A program made the translations under genes and the position numbers. From contig JAEWJQ010000207.1 in assembly GCA_023386515.1 (NCBI GenBank), positions 1 to 9,416 on the forward strand: DNA of 9,416 nt. The letters run 5' to 3'. This stretch comes from Pseudomonadota bacterium. GTDB taxonomy: Bacteria; Pseudomonadota; Alphaproteobacteria; Sphingomonadales; Sphingomonadaceae. The notes under the pieces are model-generated. The model was not told the origin of the DNA. It saw only the letters and a program-made list of their open reading frames with translations, and did not search any database. Positions 4,562 through 9,416 of this stretch are shown piece after piece; within the stretch, counting starts at the first letter, position 1; each line of letters opens with the position of its first letter.

Positions 4562-7033
4562 GTGACGTACAAGAACAGGTTGCGCGCATGCGTGTGCGCG
4601 GGCGCGATGCTGGTTGCGGGCCATGCGCCCGCCTTTGCACAGACCGGTGGGCCCATTGCGGGCGAAGGTGACGATCCGCAACAGGCGCTCGGCGACATCA
4701 TCGTCACCGCGCAGAAACGGCCGGAAACGCTGCAGAAGACGCCGATCGCCATCTCGGTGCTCGGCGCCGCCGATCTGACCAATCGTCATGTCCAGTCGCT
4801 GACCGACCTGGGCGACGGCGCGATCCCGTCGCTGCGCGTCGCGCCCTTCTTCTCACGGCCGGGCGCGCTGATCGTCAACGTGCGCGGCGTCGGCGTGCTG
4901 GGGGACAGCAACCAGCCGGCGCGCGATCAGGGCGTCGGCGTCTACATCGACGGTGTGTATCAGGGGCGGCCGCAGGGTCTCGGCGCCGCGCTGTACGATA
5001 TCGACAATATCGAGGTGCTGAAGGGACCGCAGGGCACGCTGTTCGGCCGCAACACCGAAGGCGGCGCGGTCAATATCGTCACCAAGCGGCCCAGCGGCCT
5101 GTTCAAGATGAACGCTACCGCCGGCTTCGGCAATTACGGCGCCTATAAGGGCGAGGTGCATCTCGACCTGCCCGAAGCCAACGGGATCAGCGTCAAGCTG
5201 GACGGTGTGCTGACCCGCCGCGACGGCCTGGTCAGGAACCCGCTCGCCGGCGCATCCGACTTCAACGGCTTCGACAAGCGCGGCGCCCATGCCGAGGTGC
5301 TGTGGAAGATCGCGCCGGACTTCACCGCCGATTATGCCGTCGACACGTCGTACGACGCGACCACGACGCTGTACAACCAGCTGCTCGCGCCCGGTACCGG
5401 CCTGGCCGCGACGGCCACCGGCCCGGCGATCACGCCGTACAGGCTCGCCGCGGTGGCACGGCCGTCGCTGACGCGCCAGCTCGTCGCCCCGGTCGGCTCG
5501 CCCGAACAGCCAAGCATCGGCAAGACCAGCGGTATGCGCCTCAACCTCGAATGGCAGGCGGTACCGACGCTGATGATCAAGTCGATCACCGCTTTCCGCC
5601 GGCTGACCCAGGGGCAGTTCGACAACGGCTCGGCCGCGCCCGGTCTGCAGCAGCCGGTCACGACCAGCAATCCGACCGGCGCCTTCAACGTGCCGCAAAC
5701 GATCGCCGGCGTCGCCTATCCGGGCTTTCCCTTCTCGCGATACAGCCTCGCCTATTTTGCGCAGCACCAGTTCAGCGAGGAACTGCAGGGAATCGGCACG
5801 ATCGGCGACGAGCTGAAATTCGCGGTCGGTGTGCTCTATTACCGCGAAAGCGTCAACGACAATGCGCAGGCGTTCAACACCAACGCCTTCACCGATGCCG
5901 CGGGCAGCAGCTACGTCGCGCTCACGCTCGATCCGGCGACGCGCCCGATCGATCGCGCCAGCCATGTCACCACCACCAGTCTCGGCGCCTATGGCCAGGG
6001 CACCTGGACGCCCGCGGCGTTGGGCGACATCGCCCATCTGACGCTCGGCGCACGCTATACGCACGACAAGAAGGAGGGCGCGCTGACCACGGTCAACAAT
6101 GCCGTGCCGTCGATCCCGGTCAACGGCGTCACCGTCACCGGGCCGATCCCGCTGAGCTATAGCAAGTCGCGCGTCGACCCGATGGTCAACCTCGCCGTCG
6201 ACCTGGCCGACGATGTCCATGTCTATGGCACGTGGAGCACCGGTTACCGCTCCGGCGGCGCCAACTCGCGCTCGCTCAACTACGCTGCGTTCAACCCGGA
6301 AACCGTGTCGATGTTCGAACTCGGCGCCAAGACCCAGTTCTGGAACAATCGCGGCCGCTTCAACGTCGCCGTCTACGCCGGCACCTACAAGAACGTCCAG
6401 CTGGACTTTAGCGGCCTGTACGAAGACGTGGTCAACGGCGTCCGCGTCGCGACGACCCGTACCACGACCAATACGGTCAATGCGCCGGGCACCGGCCGAC
6501 TGAAGGGAATCGAGGCGGAGCTGACGCTGGTGCCGACGCAGGGCCTGACGCTCGGCGCCAGCTACGCCTACAACCATGTGCGTATTCCGGGGACGATCAA
6601 TCCCTTCCCGCAGACCGGCGGCGTGTTCATCACCGTGCCGGTGCCGATCTATCAGGTCTATACGCCCGACCATTCGGCAAGCGGAACGATCGACTATGAG
6701 GTGCCGCTCGACGGCGTCGTGTTGCGCGCGCACCTCGACGGCAATTATGCATCGGGCTTCTACGCCGGCTATACCGACTCGACCTATGATCCAGTCACCC
6801 GCGCGGTCCGCTATGCCCAGCCGAAGGGCGACGCCGGCCTGGTCTTCAATGGCCGGCTGGCCCTCGCGGACATCGCCCTCTCCGGTGGGACCAAGCTCAC
6901 CGTCTCGGCCTGGGCCCGCAACCTGTTCAACGAACAGCATGTGTTCGTGAAGTCGGGTGCCCCGCAATCGGGGCTCAGCGGCTTCTTCAACGATCAGCGG
7001 ACGTTCGGCGGCGAATTCAACCTTCGCTTCTGA
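4562..7033 (+). CDS. TonB-dependent outer-membrane receptor
   Basis: This complete 823-residue receptor drives uptake of a ligand across the outer membrane using TonB-ExbBD energy. Residues 1-26 are a Sec signal peptide (TYKNRLR, then a hydrophobic stretch ending PAFA before QTGG). DIIVTAQKR (45-53) is the usual TonB-box/plug entry in sphingomonad receptors. The plug follows, with VNVRGVG (106-112), YIDGVYQGR (128-136), IEVLKGPQGTLFGRN (150-164) and GGAVNIVTKRP (167-177). The rest is beta-barrel with the late ARNLFNEQHVF block and the terminal aromatic in EFNLRF, as needed for BAM insertion. The start is taken as GTG at 4562, with GGGGGA (4548-4553) 8 bases upstream; the in-frame ATG at 4433 would put 43 non-signal residues before the signal peptide. 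The substrate cannot be read from sequence; the neighbouring exported phosphatase hints at a phosphorylated ligand. It is divergent from the oxidoreductase operon. Confidence 0.95.
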   Translation: MTYKNRLRACVCAGAMLVAGHAPAFAQTGGPIAGEGDDPQQALGDIIVTAQKRPETLQKTPIAISVLGAADLTNRHVQSLTDLGDGAIPSLRVAPFFSRPGALIVNVRGVGVLGDSNQPARDQGVGVYIDGVYQGRPQGLGAALYDIDNIEVLKGPQGTLFGRNTEGGAVNIVTKRPSGLFKMNATAGFGNYGAYKGEVHLDLPEANGISVKLDGVLTRRDGLVRNPLAGASDFNGFDKRGAHAEVLWKIAPDFTADYAVDTSYDATTTLYNQLLAPGTGLAATATGPAITPYRLAAVARPSLTRQLVAPVGSPEQPSIGKTSGMRLNLEWQAVPTLMIKSITAFRRLTQGQFDNGSAAPGLQQPVTTSNPTGAFNVPQTIAGVAYPGFPFSRYSLAYFAQHQFSEELQGIGTIGDELKFAVGVLYYRESVNDNAQAFNTNAFTDAAGSSYVALTLDPATRPIDRASHVTTTSLGAYGQGTWTPAALGDIAHLTLGARYTHDKKEGALTTVNNAVPSIPVNGVTVTGPIPLSYSKSRVDPMVNLAVDLADDVHVYGTWSTGYRSGGANSRSLNYAAFNPETVSMFELGAKTQFWNNRGRFNVAVYAGTYKNVQLDFSGLYEDVVNGVRVATTRTTTNTVNAPGTGRLKGIEAELTLVPTQGLTLGASYAYNHVRIPGTINPFPQTGGVFITVPVPIYQVYTPDHSASGTIDYEVPLDGVVLRAHLDGNYASGFYAGYTDSTYDPVTRAVRYAQPKGDAGLVFNGRLALADIALSGGTKLTVSAWARNLFNEQHVFVKSGAPQSGLSGFFNDQRTFGGEFNLRF

Positions 7034-7041
7034 CCCTCGCT

Positions 7042-7071
7042 CCGGCCGGATCGTCGATGCGGTCCGGCCGG
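7042..7071. repeat. Perfect 9-bp inverted repeat between receptor and phosphatase genes
   Basis: CCGGCCGGA (7042-7050) and TCCGGCCGG (7063-7071) are perfect inverse complements around a 12-base loop, starting 8 bases after the receptor stop. Because the core CCGGCCGG is itself palindromic, the two arms also read as direct repeats. No T-run follows, so a standard intrinsic terminator is not supported. It could act as a partial terminator, a 3'-end stabiliser that sets receptor above phosphatase expression, or a protein site. It ends 16 bases before the ribosome site of the downstream gene. Confidence 0.6.
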
Positions 7072-7100
7072 CCCTCGCCTCCTGTTCAGGGACGATCCTC

Positions 7101-7946
7101 ATGCGTCATCTCGCCACCGCCTTCGCTCTGCTCGTCGCCGTCACCGGCGTCGCCGACGCCCGTCCGGCCGCCGCTGCCCGGACGGCGCACGACCGCCTCG
7201 TCCCCCTGCAGGGCGGGCAGAACTTCCGCGACCTCGGTGGCTATCGCACCAGCGATGGCCGCATCGTGAAATGGGGCATGCTCTATAGGTCGGGCGCGAT
7301 GAACGCGCTGACCCCGGCGGACTTCGCGACGCTGGCGCAGCGCGGCCTGCGCACCGTCTGCGACCTGCGCGACACGCGCGAACGGAGCAAGGCACCGGTC
7401 GGCTGGCCGACGGGGCATGCCCCGTCGGTGTTCGCGGACGATTACGACATGACCGGGGCCATGCGCGAACTCGCCGATCCCGCGCTCGACGGTGTTAAGG
7501 CGCGCGCGATGATGCAGCGGACCTATGCCGATCTGCCGTTCCGCTTCGCCGGTCAGTATCGTCGCATGTTCGCCGAACTCGCCGCCGGCCATGCGCCGCT
7601 CGCGGTCAATTGCTCCGCGGGCAAGGACCGAACCGGTGTGGCGGCGGCTTTGCTGCTCACCGTGCTCGGCGTGCCGCGCGCGACGGTGATGCAGGATTAT
7701 TTGCTCTCCAACCGCTATTTCGATCCCGCCCGCGCTGCGGCTCAGGATCCCAATACGGCGGCGTTCGCGCAGCGCCTGCCGGCCGACGCGGTGAAGGCGC
7801 TGATGGGTGTCGAGCCCGCCTATCTCGACGCCGCCTTCGCGGCGATCGAGGCGCGGCCCGGTGGCCTTGCCGCCTATCTGCGCGATCAGCTTGGTCTCGA
7901 CCCCGCCACGGTCCGGCGCCTGCGCGACCTTTATCTGACCAGATGA
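7101..7946 (+). CDS. Exported tyrosine/dual-specificity protein phosphatase, PtpB/LipA-like (Y_phosphatase3 family)
   Basis: This 281-residue protein has a signal peptide at 1-20 (MRHLATAFALLVAVTGVADA), placing the enzyme in the periplasm or outside. The family's N-terminal block is clear: GGQNFRDLGGYRTSDGR (38-54), then LYRSGAMNAL (61-70) and VCDLRDTRE (86-94). The catalytic P-loop is CSAGKDRTG (171-179), with nucleophile Cys171 and phosphate-binding Arg177; the Lys-Asp within it is shared with Mycobacterium PtpB and Listeria LipA, which also act on phosphoinositides. The residue before Cys171 is Asn, where the textbook signature has His. The usual ending PAYLDAAFAAIE (239-250) is present. 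The start is ATG with AGGGA (7088-7092) 8 bases upstream; an in-frame ATG at 6957 lies inside the receptor gene and was rejected. It lies 67 bases after the receptor on the same strand, so co-transcription is likely unless the intervening inverted repeat stops it. The substrate is unknown. Confidence 0.9.
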   Translation: MRHLATAFALLVAVTGVADARPAAAARTAHDRLVPLQGGQNFRDLGGYRTSDGRIVKWGMLYRSGAMNALTPADFATLAQRGLRTVCDLRDTRERSKAPVGWPTGHAPSVFADDYDMTGAMRELADPALDGVKARAMMQRTYADLPFRFAGQYRRMFAELAAGHAPLAVNCSAGKDRTGVAAALLLTVLGVPRATVMQDYLLSNRYFDPARAAAQDPNTAAFAQRLPADAVKALMGVEPAYLDAAFAAIEARPGGLAAYLRDQLGLDPATVRRLRDLYLTR

Positions 7947-8133
7947 TGAGGGCGGCCTCGCCGGTCGCAGCCCGGCTGCCGACTGCGCCTGGCCGGGCAA
8001 GCGCCTCGTCCGGAACGGAAAAACGCATTCCTACCTAGTACATAGAAATTCTTTGACGTCGGTGCGAACCGGGCGGGGGTAAGGGCGTTGCCCCGCCGCC
8101 CGCGAGCGCGGGACGATAAAAGGATTTCAGGGA
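7947..8133. other. Intergenic leader of the second receptor, with small hairpins
   Basis: These 187 bases hold no gene. CCCGGC (7971-7976) pairs with GCCGGG (7992-7997) across 15 bases, a possible weak terminator of the phosphatase transcript without a T-run. An AT-richer patch at about 8016-8057, with TACATA (8039-8044) and TTGACG (8053-8058), is the likeliest promoter area, but no -35/-10 pair fits well. Downstream, GGCGGGG (8072-8078) pairs with CCCCGCC (8091-8097), followed at once by CCCGCG-AG-CGCGGG (8099-8112). These give a GC-rich leader that ends just before AAAAGGA (8118-8124), the probable ribosome site for the ATG at 8134. Confidence 0.4.
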
Positions 8134-9416
8134 ATGACACAGGGTCGCACCACCGCTCTCCTCGGCGCCTCGCTGCTGGCGCTCGTCGCGCATGGCGCCG
8201 CCGCGCAGACGGTCTCTCCGCCGCCGCAGCAGCAGGGCCAGTCGGGCCAGGCCGACGACGGCTCGGCGCGCGTCGACGATCAGGCGGGGCAGACGGCCCC
8301 CGCTGCCGGTGCGGCGACCACGGGCGACGAGGGCAACGACATCATCGTCACCGGCACTCGCGCAGAGGGCCGCACCCGGCTCGACAGCGTGTCGCCCGTC
8401 GACGTGCTGAGCGGCGCCAGCCTGCAGCGTCAGGGGACGACCGAGCTGGCCGCGGCGCTCGCCACCGTCGCGCCGTCGATCGACTTCCCGCGCCCGTCCG
8501 CCAACGACGCGACCGACGCGATCCGCCCGGCGACGCTGCGCGGCCTGTCGCCCGACCAGACTTTGGTGCTGATCAACGGCATCCGCGGTCACACCTCGGC
8601 CAACCTCAACACCAACGGCACCGTCGGCCGCGGCTCGGCGGCGGTCGACCTCAACACCGTGCCGACCGTGGCGCTCGACCGGATCGAGGTGCTGCGCGAC
8701 GGCGCCTCGGCGCAATATGGCTCGGACGCGATCGCCGGCGTCGTCAACCTGCGCCTGCGCGAGGCGCGCTCCGGCGGCGGCGCCAGCGTCACCTACGGCT
8801 TCTACAACACCGACTTCGCCACGGCGAACAACCGGCGCAGCGTCAACGGCGAACCCGTCGTCACCGCCTCGGCGTGGCAGGGCCTGGGCTTCGGCAGCGA
8901 CGGCTTCATCACCGTGTCGGGCGAATATACCAAGCGCCAGCCGACGAACCGCGCCGACATCGACACGCGCGTGGCGCCTAACCGCGTCACCGGCCGCTAC
9001 GGCGATCCGGAAGTCGAGCAATATACCGGTTTCGTCAACGCCGGCACCTCGCTGACCGACAACATCAGCCTCTATGCCTTCGGCGGCTACCAGGATCGCG
9101 ATACGCGCAGCGCGGCCTTTCCGCGGATCATCGCGACGACTGCCAGCGCCAACACCGTCCGCCAGATCACGCTCGCCGGTTATTACCCGAACGGCTTCCT
9201 GCCGATCATCAACACCAAGTCGAAGGACATCAATTCGGCCGCCGGCCTGCGCGGCGACTTCGGCGGCTACAACGTCGACCTGACGTTCAGCTACGGCCGC
9301 AACACCGTCGACTACCGCACGCTCAATTCGGCCAATTACGCCTTCGGGGCGGCGACGCCGAAGAATTTCTACGACGGCCAGGTCGCCTATGACCAATATG
9401 TCGCGGGCCTCGACGT
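8134..9416 (+). CDS. TonB-dependent outer-membrane receptor, N-terminal part (cut by window end)
   Basis: There are 427 open codons from the ATG to the window edge with no stop. Residues 1-24 are a Sec signal peptide (GASLLALVAHGAAA before QT). A long Gln/Ala/Gly-rich linker (25-67) precedes the TonB-box region DIIVTGTR (69-76). The plug shows LRGLSPDQTLVLINGIRGH (135-153), RIEVLRDGASAQYGSDAIAG (183-202) and VVNLRLRE, the standard plug order. The barrel then starts with strands of alternating aromatic and small residues. The type with RGLSPDQTLVLINGxRxH is common in sphingomonads, Caulobacter and Xanthomonas, and its ligand cannot be told from this part. It has little obvious resemblance to the receptor at 4562 beyond the shared fold, so a recent tandem duplication is unlikely. 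The start is supported by AAAAGGA 9 bases upstream (8118-8124); AGGGA also directly abuts the ATG. It lies 187 bases after the phosphatase on the same strand and probably has its own promoter. Confidence 0.93.
   Translation, partial: MTQGRTTALLGASLLALVAHGAAAQTVSPPPQQQGQSGQADDGSARVDDQAGQTAPAAGAATTGDEGNDIIVTGTRAEGRTRLDSVSPVDVLSGASLQRQGTTELAAALATVAPSIDFPRPSANDATDAIRPATLRGLSPDQTLVLINGIRGHTSANLNTNGTVGRGSAAVDLNTVPTVALDRIEVLRDGASAQYGSDAIAGVVNLRLREARSGGGASVTYGFYNTDFATANNRRSVNGEPVVTASAWQGLGFGSDGFITVSGEYTKRQPTNRADIDTRVAPNRVTGRYGDPEVEQYTGFVNAGTSLTDNISLYAFGGYQDRDTRSAAFPRIIATTASANTVRQITLAGYYPNGFLPIINTKSKDINSAAGLRGDFGGYNVDLTFSYGRNTVDYRTLNSANYAFGAATPKNFYDGQVAYDQYVAGLD

Noticed and set aside
6957..7100. Upstream in-frame ATG for the phosphatase
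   Set aside because: It lies inside the receptor gene and would mask the signal peptide that begins at 7101.
4853..7102. 749-residue antisense ORF opposite the first receptor
   Set aside because: Arg/Ala/Gly/Asp-rich shadow translation caused by GC-rich codons; it has no recognisable domain, while the plus strand has a full receptor with signal peptide, plug and barrel.
8035..9396. 453-residue antisense ORF opposite the second receptor
   Set aside because: Low-complexity Arg/Ala/Val/Gly composition typical of a GC shadow; the plus-strand reading is a clear TonB receptor.

Overview
The window is GC-rich throughout and reads as an alphaproteobacterium, most likely a sphingomonad (Sphingomonas or a close relative). 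The pointers are two large TonB-dependent receptors with a DIIVTA/DIIVTG-type TonB-box region, a Tat-exported glycoside hydrolase, strong GC bias at third codon positions and very long antisense shadow ORFs. No RNA gene, insertion sequence, phage gene or CRISPR array is visible. The family calls come from protein motifs I recognise; no database search was possible.

Layout from left to right. Positions 1-248 (minus) are the N-terminus of a Tat-exported GH78-type alpha-L-rhamnosidase that runs off the window. A 238-base upstream region follows, with a candidate minus-strand promoter overlapped by a GntR-like half-palindrome. Positions 490-792 (plus) encode a 100-residue single-pass membrane protein of unknown function, ending 4 bases from the tail of the next operon. 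Positions 4385 to 797 (minus) form a tight three-gene operon: a FdhF/YdeP-family molybdopterin oxidoreductase, then mobA, then fdhD, with both junctions overlapping by 4 bases. MobA makes the bis-MGD cofactor, FdhD sulfurates it, and the oxidoreductase is the presumed client, so the operon carries an enzyme with its own late-stage cofactor maturation factors. No electron-transfer or membrane-anchor subunit is encoded here.

The 176-base region 4386-4561 separates the operon from a divergent outer-membrane module. That module is a complete TonB-dependent receptor (4562-7033) and, 67 bases later, an exported tyrosine/dual-specificity phosphatase of the PtpB/LipA type (7101-7946). A second TonB-dependent receptor starts at 8134 and is cut by the window end.

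The points most worth a second look are: a 9-bp hairpin that buries the ribosome binding site of the oxidoreductase gene; a probable CTG start for mobA overlapping the upstream stop codon; departures from expected motifs in FdhD and in the phosphatase P-loop; and a perfect 9-bp inverted repeat between the first receptor and the phosphatase. I do not see a clear-cut new biological system. The receptor plus exported phosphatase pair and the self-contained YdeP operon are the best candidates for under-described biology.
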